A stretch of 64,000 nt of DNA. It comes from Ignavibacteriales bacterium. Its GTDB lineage: Bacteria; Bacteroidota; Ignavibacteria; Ignavibacteriales; Ignavibacteriaceae. The notes below the pieces were generated by a model that did not search any database, had not been told where the DNA came from, and saw only the letters and a list, made by a program, of their open reading frames with translations. The position numbers and the translations under genes are program-made. Position 1 is the first letter of the stretch. Each line of letters opens with the position of its first letter. Location: assembly GCA_016700155.1 (NCBI GenBank), contig CP065001.1, positions 3,038,001-3,102,000 of the forward strand, read 5' to 3'. Positions 34,503 to 43,470 of this stretch are shown in pieces.

Positions 34503-35831
34503 TTAGTACCTGTAATAATCCGGCTTGAACGGACCATTAACACTTACACCAATATACTCAGCTTGCGCTGGTGTCAGTTCTTCAAGTTCAACACCAATCT
34601 TTTTAAGATGAAGTCTTGCAACCTTTTCATCAAGATGTTTTGGTAAAGTGTAAACTTTATTTTCATAGCTTGATGCGTTGTTCCAGAGTTCAAGCTGCGC
34701 TATGGTTTGATTCGTGAATGAGTTTGACATTACAAATGATGGATGACCTGTCGCACATCCAAGGTTAACCAATCTTCCTTCAGCAAGTACAATCACATCT
34801 TTACCGTTGATCGTGTATTTATCAACCTGTGGTTTTATAACTTCTTTGGTTTTACCATAATTCTGATTTAACCATGCCATATTAATTTCAATATCAAAGT
34901 GTCCGATGTTGCAGACTATCGCTTTATCCTTCATTGCAAGGAAATGCTCTTTATCAATGATGTTCATATTTCCTGTTGCAGTTACAACAATGTCAGCTTC
35001 TTTTACTGCATCGATCATCTTCTTAACTTCGTAACCTTCCATTGCAGCTTGCAATGCACAGATAGGATCTACTTCTGTGACAATAACACGGCAGTTAGCA
35101 TTCTTTAATGATTCTGCTGAACCTTTGCCAACATCACCGAAACCTGCTACGACAGCAACTTTACCTGCAAGCATAAGATCGGTTGCTCTTCTTATCGCAT
35201 CAACTAATGATTCACGGCATCCGTACTTGTTATCAAATTTTGATTTTGTTACCGAGTCATTCACGTTAAAAGCGGGCATTGGTAGTGTACCGTTTTTCAT
35301 TCGGTCATAAAGTCTGTGAACTCCGGTTGTGGTTTCTTCTGACAGACCTTTAATTCCTTTTACAAGTTCAGGATAAACATCAAGCACCATATTTGTAAGG
35401 TCACCACCATCATCAAGTATCATATTAAGCGGGCGGCTTTCATCACCAAAGAATAATGTCTGTTCAATACACCAGTTGAATTCTTCTTCATTCATACCTT
35501 TCCATGCAAAGACTGGAGTACCTGCTGCCGCAACTGCCGCTGCTGCATGATCCTGCGTCGAAAAAATATTACACGATGACCATTTTACCTCAGCACCTAA
35601 CTCTATCAATGTTTCAATCAGTACCGCAGTCTGAATAGTCATATGCAGGCAGCCAGCTATTCTAGCACCTTTCAGTGGTTTCTGTTTGCCATATTCTTCT
35701 CTCAATGCCATTAGTCCGGGCATTTCTGCTTCTGCGAGTCTTATTTCTTTTCTTCCCCATTCAGCAAGGGAAATATCTTTTACTTTATACTTCAGTGACA
35801 TATCGATCTTTTTTTCAGCTACTTCACTCAT
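34503..35831 (-). CDS. ahcY: Adenosylhomocysteinase
   Basis: The protein has 442 residues. It hydrolyses S-adenosylhomocysteine to adenosine and homocysteine with bound NAD. Conserved parts: AGCLHMTIQTAVLIETL (about 59-75), SSCNIFSTQDHAAAA, NVNDSVTKSKFDNKYGC with the catalytic Lys and Asp, the NAD fold VAGFGDVGKGSAESL (about 234-248), and the C-terminal Lys-Tyr region FKPDYYRY. It follows metK by 43 bp on the same strand, giving a methyl-cycle pair. Confidence 0.97.
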   Translation of the reverse strand: MSEVAEKKIDMSLKYKVKDISLAEWGRKEIRLAEAEMPGLMALREEYGKQKPLKGARIAGCLHMTIQTAVLIETLIELGAEVKWSSCNIFSTQDHAAAAVAAAGTPVFAWKGMNEEEFNWCIEQTLFFGDESRPLNMILDDGGDLTNMVLDVYPELVKGIKGLSEETTTGVHRLYDRMKNGTLPMPAFNVNDSVTKSKFDNKYGCRESLVDAIRRATDLMLAGKVAVVAGFGDVGKGSAESLKNANCRVIVTEVDPICALQAAMEGYEVKKMIDAVKEADIVVTATGNMNIIDKEHFLAMKDKAIVCNIGHFDIEINMAWLNQNYGKTKEVIKPQVDKYTINGKDVIVLAEGRLVNLGCATGHPSFVMSNSFTNQTIAQLELWNNASSYENKVYTLPKHLDEKVARLHLKKIGVELEELTPAQAEYIGVSVNGPFKPDYYRY

Positions 35832-35874
35832 TTTTTACCTTTTCTTTTTGTTATTAAAATTCAATCAGTTGATG

Positions 35875-37017
35875 TTATGCATATTTACTGAACACCGGAA
35901 CCAGATCAGTTAGTTCCCATGTAAATTCTTTTTCTTTTCTTCCGAAGTGACCATAAGCAGCCGTCAACTGGTAGATTGGCCTTCTTAATTTCAATCTTGA
36001 AATTATTCCTCTCGGAGTAAGATCAACTTCTTTCATTATCATTTTTGAAATTTCGATATCAGGAATAACTCCTGTTCCATGAGTATTAACATATACAGAA
36101 ACAGGTTCAGCAACACCGATAGCATAAGCTACCTGAACAAGACATTCTTTTGCAAGTTTTGCAGCAACAACATTTTTAGCAATGTGTCTTGCAGCATAAG
36201 TAGCGCTTCTGTCAACCTTGGAAGGATCTTTACCTGAAAATGCGCCGCCGCCATGAGGAGCCCATCCGCCATAGGTATCAACGATAATTTTTCTTCCTGT
36301 TAAACCACTGTCGCCGTGCGGTCCACCTATTTCAAAACGTCCGGTTGGATTAACAAAATATTTTGTTTTTTTATCAAGATATTTTGCTGGTATAACTTTT
36401 TTAACAACGTTCTCAATTACATCTTCTTTAATAGTCTTCTGTTTTGCATCAGCATCGTGCTGGGTTGAGATAACAACAGCATCGACTCTTACAGGATTTT
36501 TCTTATCATCATATTCAATTGTTACCTGGCTTTTTGCATCAGGACGAAGATAAGGCATAAGTCCGTTTTGTCTTTTACGAATGTCGGCAAGTTTTTTTAC
36601 AAGCTGATGAGCATACATAATCGGCATTGGCATAAGTTCAGGAGTCTGAGTGCAGGCATATCCAAACATAATTCCCTGGTCACCGGCGCCGCCTGTGTCA
36701 ACACCCATTGATATATCAGGTGATTGTGAATGAATAGCATTTAACACTGAGCATGACTCTGAATCAAATTTATAATCAGCACTTGTATAACCGATTTTCC
36801 TTACTGTTTCTCTAACAATGTCAGGAACTTCAATATAAGCTTTGGTGGTAATTTCACCGCCGACTAAAACCAAACCGGTTGTAACGAATGTTTCGCAAGC
36901 TACGCGGGCATTAGGATCTTCTGTATAAATTGCATCAAGTATTCCGTCTGATATTGCATCACTTACTTTATCGGGATGACCTTCTGATACTGACTCTGAT
37001 GTGAAAAAGAATGACAT
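35875..37017 (-). CDS. metK: S-adenosylmethionine synthetase
   Basis: The protein has 380 residues, the usual length. TSESVSEGHPDKVSD at the N-terminus binds ATP and metals, GAGDQGIMFGYA (about 110-121) is the first signature, GGGAFSGKDPSKVDRSA the second. It makes S-adenosylmethionine from methionine and ATP, supplying the methyltransferases, RimO/MiaB and ahcY pathway. Located between the nucleotidyltransferase (31 bp) and ahcY, likely one transcript. I see no SAM riboswitch in the short gap before it. Confidence 0.97.
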   Translation of the reverse strand: MSFFFTSESVSEGHPDKVSDAISDGILDAIYTEDPNARVACETFVTTGLVLVGGEITTKAYIEVPDIVRETVRKIGYTSADYKFDSESCSVLNAIHSQSPDISMGVDTGGAGDQGIMFGYACTQTPELMPMPIMYAHQLVKKLADIRKRQNGLMPYLRPDAKSQVTIEYDDKKNPVRVDAVVISTQHDADAKQKTIKEDVIENVVKKVIPAKYLDKKTKYFVNPTGRFEIGGPHGDSGLTGRKIIVDTYGGWAPHGGGAFSGKDPSKVDRSATYAARHIAKNVVAAKLAKECLVQVAYAIGVAEPVSVYVNTHGTGVIPDIEISKMIMKEVDLTPRGIISRLKLRRPIYQLTAAYGHFGRKEKEFTWELTDLVPVFSKYA

Positions 37018-37048
37018 ATTTTTACTTACCTTTATATGAAATTAATAA

Positions 37049-38026
37049 TTAATAAAAATCTATTTCTGATGAATCGCCTGCGTTCAATCTCTTGAATGAA
37101 CCTTTGACAATTGCCTTATTTCCTATTATCGAATTTTCCAGTAAAGCTTTTGAGACCTCTGCATTAGAACCAAGAATTGAATTCTTAATAACAGAATCTT
37201 TTATCCTGCTGCCTTTATCTATCGTAGTATATGGACCGATTACAGAGTTTGAAATGTCAACTCCTTCTGAAATGAACACAGGATTATTTATGACAACATT
37301 CTCAAACTTCTGAGTTGTACTTTTTTTATCAAGTAAAACTTTATTTGTCGATAATAATGTTTCAGGTTTACCGCAGTCATACCAGCCTTCAACGGGAAAT
37401 GTAGTTACTTTCTCCCCGGTTTCAATCATCTGCTGAAGTGCGTCAGTTAACTGCAATTCACCTTTGGTGCGGATATCTTTTTCAATCAACCAGTTAAGAC
37501 TTTTAACCAGGGCATCTGCATTTGATATGTAATACAAACCAACAAGTGCAAGGTTGGAAATTTTCGTCTGAGGTTTCTCAACAAGTTTTTGGATATATCC
37601 GTTATTACAAATGGCAACACCAAATCGGCTCGGATCCTCAACTTCTTTAACGCCGAGTGCGCTCTTTTTGTTTTTCAATACATCTTTAATGTTCACATCA
37701 AAAATTGTATCGCCGAGAATTATAAATATTTCTTTATCATCAAAGGAAGGAACTGCTGTGTAAATAGCATGACCTAATCCTTTCATTTCAGTCTGCTCTA
37801 CAAATATTGAATTCATTTGTGGATATTCATTTTCAACATACTCTTTTATCATATCACCCAAATAGCCAATGACGAAGGTGGATTTATTAATTCCTTCCTC
37901 AAGAAGCTTATCAAGTATGTGACCTAATATCGGTTTACCGCCGACATTCAGCAGTACTTTGGGAGTTGAAAAAGTGTGCGGCTTAAGACGCGTTCCGATT
38001 CCTGCTACAGGTATTATTGCTCTCAT
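37049..38026 (-). CDS. Sugar-phosphate nucleotidyltransferase
   Basis: The protein has 325 residues. The GT-A type N-terminus has GIGTRLKPHTFSTPKVLLNVGGKP (about 8-31; the G-x-G-T-R-L nucleotide loop and the PK motif), then ILGDTIFD for metal and sugar binding and VEKP. The C-terminal quarter has hexapeptide-like repeats (VISEGVDISNSVIGPYTTIDKGSRI) forming a left-handed helix. Like glucose-1-phosphate thymidylyltransferase or UTP-glucose-1-phosphate uridylyltransferase; the sugar is not decidable. It probably supplies surface-glycan synthesis. Confidence 0.87.
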   Translation of the reverse strand: MRAIIPVAGIGTRLKPHTFSTPKVLLNVGGKPILGHILDKLLEEGINKSTFVIGYLGDMIKEYVENEYPQMNSIFVEQTEMKGLGHAIYTAVPSFDDKEIFIILGDTIFDVNIKDVLKNKKSALGVKEVEDPSRFGVAICNNGYIQKLVEKPQTKISNLALVGLYYISNADALVKSLNWLIEKDIRTKGELQLTDALQQMIETGEKVTTFPVEGWYDCGKPETLLSTNKVLLDKKSTTQKFENVVINNPVFISEGVDISNSVIGPYTTIDKGSRIKDSVIKNSILGSNAEVSKALLENSIIGNKAIVKGSFKRLNAGDSSEIDFY

Positions 38027-38117
38027 TCAATTGGTTTAGTTTTATTCATAAATGGCTTGCAAATTTACCCATATCACTAAAGAATTACAAATAAACCTTT
38101 AGTGTTTATTAAGCTCA

Positions 38118-39341
38118 TCACTTGAACAACTCATCAATAACATCATTAGTGGTACGTGCTGAAGGATAAAATGATACCAGCTTTTGCAGAACTTCATCAA
38201 CCACTGAATCGGGACACGAAGCGCCGCTTGTAAGTATGATATCAACCTTATCTTTTACAGGCAAATAGTTCTCACTTACAATTTCTTTTTTTTGATGAAC
38301 TTCAAAATGAAGAATAGATTTATCTGATATGATCTTCTTTTCATCAGCGATAAAATATGTTTTAAGTTTCGCTTCGCACAGTTCAACAATGTGACTTGTG
38401 TTCGAACTGTTATAACCTCCAACGACAATGGCAAGATCAGCTTTTTCATTAAGCAGTCCGTATGTTGCTTCCTGGTTATCATTTGTTGCATAACATAATG
38501 TATCACGTGTATCAGCGAAATGTTCAGTAATGTTTTCTACACCATATTTTTCTATCATCGCATTTTTAAGCAGAGTTGAAATCTCTTCCGTTTCTGTTGC
38601 AAGCATAGTGGTCTGGTTAACGACTCCGATCTTCAGTAAATCAGTTTTTACATTAAATCCTTCGGAATATTTACCACTGAAAAATTTATAAAATTCTTCT
38701 TCAGATTTTTTTTCTGTGATCACGCCTGAAAGAAATTTTGCTTCTTCTATGTCTCTTACTATAACTGATTTTGTTTTATTGACAGTATGAGAAAATGTTG
38801 CTCTTGTTTCCTCGTGATAATGTTTACCGTGAATGATAATTGTATAATCCTTTTCACCAAGCTGTCCGGAACGGTTCCAGACTTTTTCAACGAATGGACA
38901 TGTTGTGTTATAGCGGTAAGGATCAATGCCCAAAACTCCGAGTTGTTTTTCAATCTCAAGTGTAGTTCCGAATGCCGGTATAATTACTATATCGTCGCTA
39001 TTCAGTTCGTTCCAGTCAATTAAGTGATTACCCGAAGTATCCATTAAGAATTTCACTCCCCTTTTCAGCAGGTCGTCATTTACTCCAGGGTTGTGTATCA
39101 TTTCACTCAGGAGGAAAATTCTTTTGTCAGGATTTTCATTAATGGTTTTGTAAGCTATCTCAATCGCATTTTCAACTCCGTAACAAAAACCGAAGTGACG
39201 CGCTATTAAAAATCTTACCGGACCAAAATCTAATTTTGTCGGAGTGAAATCTTTTTTGCGCGGATCGTCATTCCGCCTAAGATTTTTTATCCTTGAAATT
39301 ACAGGGCTTCTGTAAAATTGCGGTATATCAAATTGTTTCAT
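38118..39341 (-). CDS. ispH: 4-hydroxy-3-methylbut-2-enyl diphosphate reductase
   Basis: The protein has 407 residues, about 90-100 longer than E. coli IspH. The three Cys ligands of the [4Fe-4S] cluster are visible: GFCYGVENA (about 50-58), TTCPFVEKV and ASCPDSVVDEV; HGKHYHEETRATFSH holds the conserved His residues. The extra length is an N-terminal extension of about 45 residues and inserts in the C-terminal domain, as in the long cyanobacterial/plant type. It performs the last step of the MEP isoprenoid pathway and supplies UbiA substrate. Confidence 0.94.
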   Translation of the reverse strand: MKQFDIPQFYRSPVISRIKNLRRNDDPRKKDFTPTKLDFGPVRFLIARHFGFCYGVENAIEIAYKTINENPDKRIFLLSEMIHNPGVNDDLLKRGVKFLMDTSGNHLIDWNELNSDDIVIIPAFGTTLEIEKQLGVLGIDPYRYNTTCPFVEKVWNRSGQLGEKDYTIIIHGKHYHEETRATFSHTVNKTKSVIVRDIEEAKFLSGVITEKKSEEEFYKFFSGKYSEGFNVKTDLLKIGVVNQTTMLATETEEISTLLKNAMIEKYGVENITEHFADTRDTLCYATNDNQEATYGLLNEKADLAIVVGGYNSSNTSHIVELCEAKLKTYFIADEKKIISDKSILHFEVHQKKEIVSENYLPVKDKVDIILTSGASCPDSVVDEVLQKLVSFYPSARTTNDVIDELFK

Positions 39342-39476
39342 TATTAAATTCTGTTTGCTTTGTGCTTACAAAAATATAAAATAAAACCTGCAAAAACAGG
39401 AACCATATTTTTCGCTTTTAACTTGTAATCTTTATCTTGTGAACGTATTTATTAAACACAACTTAATGGTTATTGT

Positions 39477-41333
39477 ATGATAAGATTTTTTGCCCATCTC
39501 ACTTTACTTATAGTTTTAAACATTTTTACATTATCCGGTCAGCAGATAAAGGTAAATAAAATTGAACCTCCTAACTGGTGGACCGGAATGAAGTGGAATA
39601 ATGTTCAACTGATGGTTTATGGAGAAAATCTAAAAAATATTTCCGCTGAGTTTGAAGATAAGTCAATCACAGTTACAAAAGTCACAGAAGCAGAGCACCC
39701 TGAATATCTTTTTATTGACATATCAATTCCAGAAAATCTTAAACCGGGAAATCATAAATTAAAATTGAAAAATAATGCCGATGAGTTTGAAATCGTATAT
39801 CCGGTATTTCAACGCGAATCAGTTGATGGCAAACATCAGGGATTCAGTAATAAAGACGTAATCTATTTGATAACACCGGACAGGTTTGCAAACGGCGACA
39901 CAACGAATGACATTGTTGATGGAATGAAAAATGAATTTGATCCCGATGAAGCATATTCGCGTCACGGCGGTGATATTCAGGGAATGATCAATCATCTGGA
40001 TTATTTACAGGAGCTCGGTGTAACTGCCTTATGGATTAATCCTTTAGTTGAAAACAATACTCGTACAAGCTATCATGGTTATGCTGCAACTGATCTTTAT
40101 AAAATTGATCCGCGATTTGGAACGAACGAACTTTATAAAAAACTTGTTGATGAAGCTCATAAGAATAATTTGAAAATAATTTTTGATCACGTAAGCAATC
40201 ACATAAGTATAAATCACCCCTGGATGAAAAATCTTCCGTTCAGTGATTGGGTGAATGGTTCAATTGAAAGCCACGAACTCACTGAACATTTTAAGATTTC
40301 ATTTTCTGATCCATATTCCGTCAATCACACAATCTCAAATACAACTGACGGTTGGTTCACCAATTACATGCCCGATCTGAACCAGAAAAATCCTTTTGTA
40401 AAAAATTACCTCATTCAAAATATGATATGGTGGATTGAATACTCCGGACTTGATGGAATACGTGAAGACACATATCCTTATCCTGACCAAAAATTTTTAA
40501 GCGAATGGAACAAAGCTATACTTGATGAATATCCCGGGTTTAATATTGTTGGTGAAGTATGGGTGAACGATGCGACCTTCCTTTCTTATTACCAGTCAGG
40601 GAATAAATTCAAGAATGACTTTGATACTTATCTTCCTGCTCTAACCGACTTTGGAATTTACTGGACTTACATTGGCTACCTCCGCGGCGAAAAAAGGTTA
40701 TATGATTTTTATGAAGCATTCGCGAAGGATTTTATTTATGCTGACCCAGATAACCTGATGACGTTCCTTGATAATCATGATGTCAAACGCGCAATGTTTC
40801 TTTCCAAAGAAAATATTGACAGGGTTAAAATTGCTTTGTTCCTCCTGTTTACCACAAGAGGAATTCCGCAGTTGTATTACGGTACTGAAATTGGAATGGT
40901 TGGCGGTCCGGATCATGGAACGATAAGAACTGATTTTCCGGGAGGGTTCGTACATCATAAAAGAAATGCCTTTAAGGAAGCTGAAAGAACTGAAACAGAA
41001 AATGAAATTTTTAACTACACAAAAAATCTATTAAGCGTCAGAAAAAAGTATGAAGCGATTTCATCAGGAAAATTAATTCACTTTCCTGTTAAGAATGAAA
41101 TTTATCACTACTTAAAAACTACTGGTAAAGAAAAACTATTGTGTGTCGTTAATAATAATGATACAAACAAAACACTGACTCTGACAAAACAGGAAAAACT
41201 ATTTAGAAATGTTCACACCATCATAGAACTGGCAACAAATAAAAAAATTCAGTTTACTGACAGTGCATCAATAGAACTTGATAGAATGGACTCCCGAATA
41301 TTCTTACTTGTTGAAGAACGAACAGATGAATAA
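39477..41333 (+). CDS. GH13 alpha-amylase-family enzyme (cyclomaltodextrinase/neopullulanase-like)
   Basis: The protein has 618 residues with a signal peptide (about 1-21, ending L-S-G-Q), so it acts in the periplasm or at the surface. An N-terminal beta-sandwich (about 24-115, IEPPNWWTGMKWN) of the cyclomaltodextrinase type precedes the barrel. GH13 motifs: FDHVSNH (I), GIREDTYPY with the nucleophile Asp (II), VGEVW with the general acid Glu (III), FLDNHD (IV). It hydrolyses alpha-glucans, like SusA in Bacteroidetes. No SusC/D pair is adjacent. It is a single gene divergent from ispH. Confidence 0.92.
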   Translation: MIRFFAHLTLLIVLNIFTLSGQQIKVNKIEPPNWWTGMKWNNVQLMVYGENLKNISAEFEDKSITVTKVTEAEHPEYLFIDISIPENLKPGNHKLKLKNNADEFEIVYPVFQRESVDGKHQGFSNKDVIYLITPDRFANGDTTNDIVDGMKNEFDPDEAYSRHGGDIQGMINHLDYLQELGVTALWINPLVENNTRTSYHGYAATDLYKIDPRFGTNELYKKLVDEAHKNNLKIIFDHVSNHISINHPWMKNLPFSDWVNGSIESHELTEHFKISFSDPYSVNHTISNTTDGWFTNYMPDLNQKNPFVKNYLIQNMIWWIEYSGLDGIREDTYPYPDQKFLSEWNKAILDEYPGFNIVGEVWVNDATFLSYYQSGNKFKNDFDTYLPALTDFGIYWTYIGYLRGEKRLYDFYEAFAKDFIYADPDNLMTFLDNHDVKRAMFLSKENIDRVKIALFLLFTTRGIPQLYYGTEIGMVGGPDHGTIRTDFPGGFVHHKRNAFKEAERTETENEIFNYTKNLLSVRKKYEAISSGKLIHFPVKNEIYHYLKTTGKEKLLCVVNNNDTNKTLTLTKQEKLFRNVHTIIELATNKKIQFTDSASIELDRMDSRIFLLVEERTDE

Positions 41334-41346
41334 ATTTATAACTCAT

Positions 41347-41772
41347 TCAACTGAATACCCTGAGTAAATTTCCATTTAACTCAGTATTGTATTTTCTTAA
41401 AGCTTGCACTGCAGGACCATTAATCACAGTTCCTTCCAATGTATAGTTTGAACCGTGATTAGGACAATGAATTCTGTTGTTCGCAAGTTGAAACTGAACT
41501 GTAGTTCCCTGGTGTGTGCAAACCTGTGATAAAGCTATAAAGGTTGTCGCGTTAACTCTGCCTACAAGAATTCCGCCTCTGTATAAAGATCCGCCGTTAG
41601 TGTTTAATGAACTGTTTGCAGCATCATTTAAATCAAGAGTAAAATCTACATTTGAAGGCGGAGGCGGCGGACCAGTTACTTCATCTTCCCCGCTGCAGCC
41701 GACCATACAATTACAAAACGCAATTGCGGTGGTTCCTATACCCATTTTGTAAATAAAGTCTTTTCTATTCAT
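41347..41772 (-). CDS. Rieske [2Fe-2S] protein, exported
   Basis: The protein has 141 residues. N-terminus MNRKDFIYKMGIGTTAIAFCNCMVGC has a short basic region, hydrophobic stretch and Cys residues that could be a lipobox (M-V-G-C). A Pro-rich spacer follows (GPPPPP). The Rieske box is CTHQG (C-x-H) at about 87-91 and CPNHGS (C-x2-H) at about 107-112. It probably transfers electrons at the periplasmic face; no cytochrome b gene adjoins, so a bc-complex role is not implied. The dibasic twin-Arg signature is not clear (N-R-K). Confidence 0.88.
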   Translation of the reverse strand: MNRKDFIYKMGIGTTAIAFCNCMVGCSGEDEVTGPPPPPSNVDFTLDLNDAANSSLNTNGGSLYRGGILVGRVNATTFIALSQVCTHQGTTVQFQLANNRIHCPNHGSNYTLEGTVINGPAVQALRKYNTELNGNLLRVFS

Positions 41773-41913
41773 AACTACTCCGAAATTTTTGGAAGGACAG
41801 TTGCTTCATTTCAGTGAAGTACTCAGACAGTTTGGGACAGGTAAAAAATCATACCTGAATTCTTTAAAGACCATGTAAACGAAGTCCTAATTTATTCTGA
41901 AACCCAGCTTTAG

Positions 41914-41921
41914 TATATTTG
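41914..41921 (+). promoter_or_regulatory. Possible -7 box (TATATTTG) of prfA
   Basis: TATATTTG fits the TAnnTTTG -7 consensus known for Bacteroidota sigma-A promoters and lies 22 bp before the prfA ATG. I see no exact -33 TTG partner, so this is a weak assignment. Confidence 0.3.
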
Positions 41922-41942
41922 CTCTCCAAAATAAAGAATACA

Positions 41943-43022
41943 ATGGAACTGATAACAAGATTAAGAAAAATAAAAGATCGTTTTGATATGATAAATCAGC
42001 AGTTGTCTGATCCGTCATTCATGAATGATAGAGATAAAATTGTAAATCTTAGCCGCGAGAGAAGCGACCTGACTGAGATAATTTCAGCTTATGAAAAATA
42101 TTCAGAAGTACTTAAGAATATCGATGGCAATAAAGAGATCATAAATTCCGGAATGGATAAAGAACTTGCTGATCTTGCGCAGATCGAATTAAAAGATCTT
42201 GAAGATGAAAGAGAGAATCTTGAAGAGGAAATAAAAGTACTGCTTCTTCCAAAAGACCCGAACGATAACAAAGATGTTATATTTGAAATACGCGCCGGCA
42301 CCGGGGGCGAGGAAGCTGCATTGTTTGCTGGAGATTTATTCAGGATGTACACAAGATATGCGGAAGTAAAAGGCTGGAAGGTAGAATACATTGACATAAG
42401 TGATACAGGACTCGGAGGGATTAAAGAAGCTGTATTCTCAATCAGCGGAAATTCAATTTTTGGTGAAATGAAATTTGAAAGCGGTGTTCATCGTGTGCAG
42501 AGAGTTCCCGCTACAGAAGCAAGCGGAAGAGTGCATACGTCAGCAGCATCGGTGGCTGTGCTTCCGGAGGTTGAGGACGTTCAGGTGGATATAAATCCGA
42601 ATGACCTGAAGATTGATATTTTCCGTTCAGGAGGCGCAGGCGGTCAAAATGTTAATAAAGTTGAAACTGCTGTAAGAATAACTCACTTGCCGACTGGAAT
42701 AGTCGTTCAATGCCAGGATGAGCGCTCGCAGTTAAAGAATCGCCAGAAGGCAATGAAGGTTTTACGCGCACGGCTTTATGATATAAAGCTGAAAGAAAAG
42801 AATGACGAAATTTCTGCACAAAGAAAAAGTATGGTAAGAAGCGGGGACAGAAGTGATAAAATCAGAACATACAACTATCCTCAGAATCGTGTAACAGACC
42901 ATCGGATCGGGTTAACTCTTTACAACCTTTCAAATATTATGGAGGGCGATCTTGATGAGCTTATCGAACAGTTAAAACTTGCAGAGCGTACAGAAAAACT
43001 TCAGGCAGCTTCGGAAGTATAA
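41943..43022 (+). CDS. prfA: Peptide chain release factor 1
   Basis: ATG 41943 is used; an upstream TTG at 41919 would add eight residues not typical of the family. The product is 359 residues. It has the RF1 recognition motif P-A-T within RVPATEASGRVHTS and the GGQ motif in GGAGGQNVNK (about 226-235) that triggers peptidyl-tRNA hydrolysis. Helical domain 1 with coiled coil occupies the first 100 residues. It recognises UAA and UAG. Its end overlaps the convergent small gene by 22 bp. Confidence 0.97.
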   Translation: MELITRLRKIKDRFDMINQQLSDPSFMNDRDKIVNLSRERSDLTEIISAYEKYSEVLKNIDGNKEIINSGMDKELADLAQIELKDLEDERENLEEEIKVLLLPKDPNDNKDVIFEIRAGTGGEEAALFAGDLFRMYTRYAEVKGWKVEYIDISDTGLGGIKEAVFSISGNSIFGEMKFESGVHRVQRVPATEASGRVHTSAASVAVLPEVEDVQVDINPNDLKIDIFRSGGAGGQNVNKVETAVRITHLPTGIVVQCQDERSQLKNRQKAMKVLRARLYDIKLKEKNDEISAQRKSMVRSGDRSDKIRTYNYPQNRVTDHRIGLTLYNLSNIMEGDLDELIEQLKLAERTEKLQAASEV

Positions 43023-43318
43023 ATTTTTCTTTCCTGTACTTTTTCGGTTATGCTGTTTCTGTAATTTGCGAGAAACCTGATCAGGAAAAGAATTACAAAC
43101 CCAATTAATGAAAGCATAACTTCATCAGTTCCGACACTGAATTCAGCACGTGCACCGGCAAGGAACCCGAAATACTTCATTAATGAACACAGTGAAAACA
43201 TAATAGCCAGACCTGAAAAACCATATCTTAATGGAATGCGCAAATAATCATTAACAAGTAAATGACCGCTGATCTTTTTTGTGTAAATCGCCGATTCTGT
43301 TATGGTAAAATTTTTCAT
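43001..43318 (-). CDS. Hypothetical two-helix membrane protein
   Basis: ATG 43318 is chosen because AGGGAAG lies six to ten bases ahead (a longer frame to 43369 has no such site). The product is about 105 residues with two hydrophobic segments (YGFSGLAIMFSLCSLMKYFG and MLSLIGFVILFLIRFLA) and a basic tail. I recognise no family. The convergent 22-bp overlap with prfA is unusual but allowed. It stands alone, with a 150-bp gap to the PP2C gene. Confidence 0.55.
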   Translation of the reverse strand: MKNFTITESAIYTKKISGHLLVNDYLRIPLRYGFSGLAIMFSLCSLMKYFGFLAGARAEFSVGTDEVMLSLIGFVILFLIRFLANYRNSITEKVQERKIYTSEAA

Positions 43319-43470
43319 TTTTCTTCCCTGAAATTTACTTACGAGTCCTTCGCAACAAATCAAATTCAAATTATTATTAAATAACGGGGTCTCCAGAAGA
43401 GAGCCTTCATAAATATTATCGGATGAAAATGAGAAAAGTTTAGGGATGTGCTTAATAAAAATTTGTATAA

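Noticed and set aside
35832..35874. SAM or SAH riboswitch near metK-ahcY
   Set aside because: The gaps are 31 and 43 bp, too short for known riboswitches and without an obvious fold.
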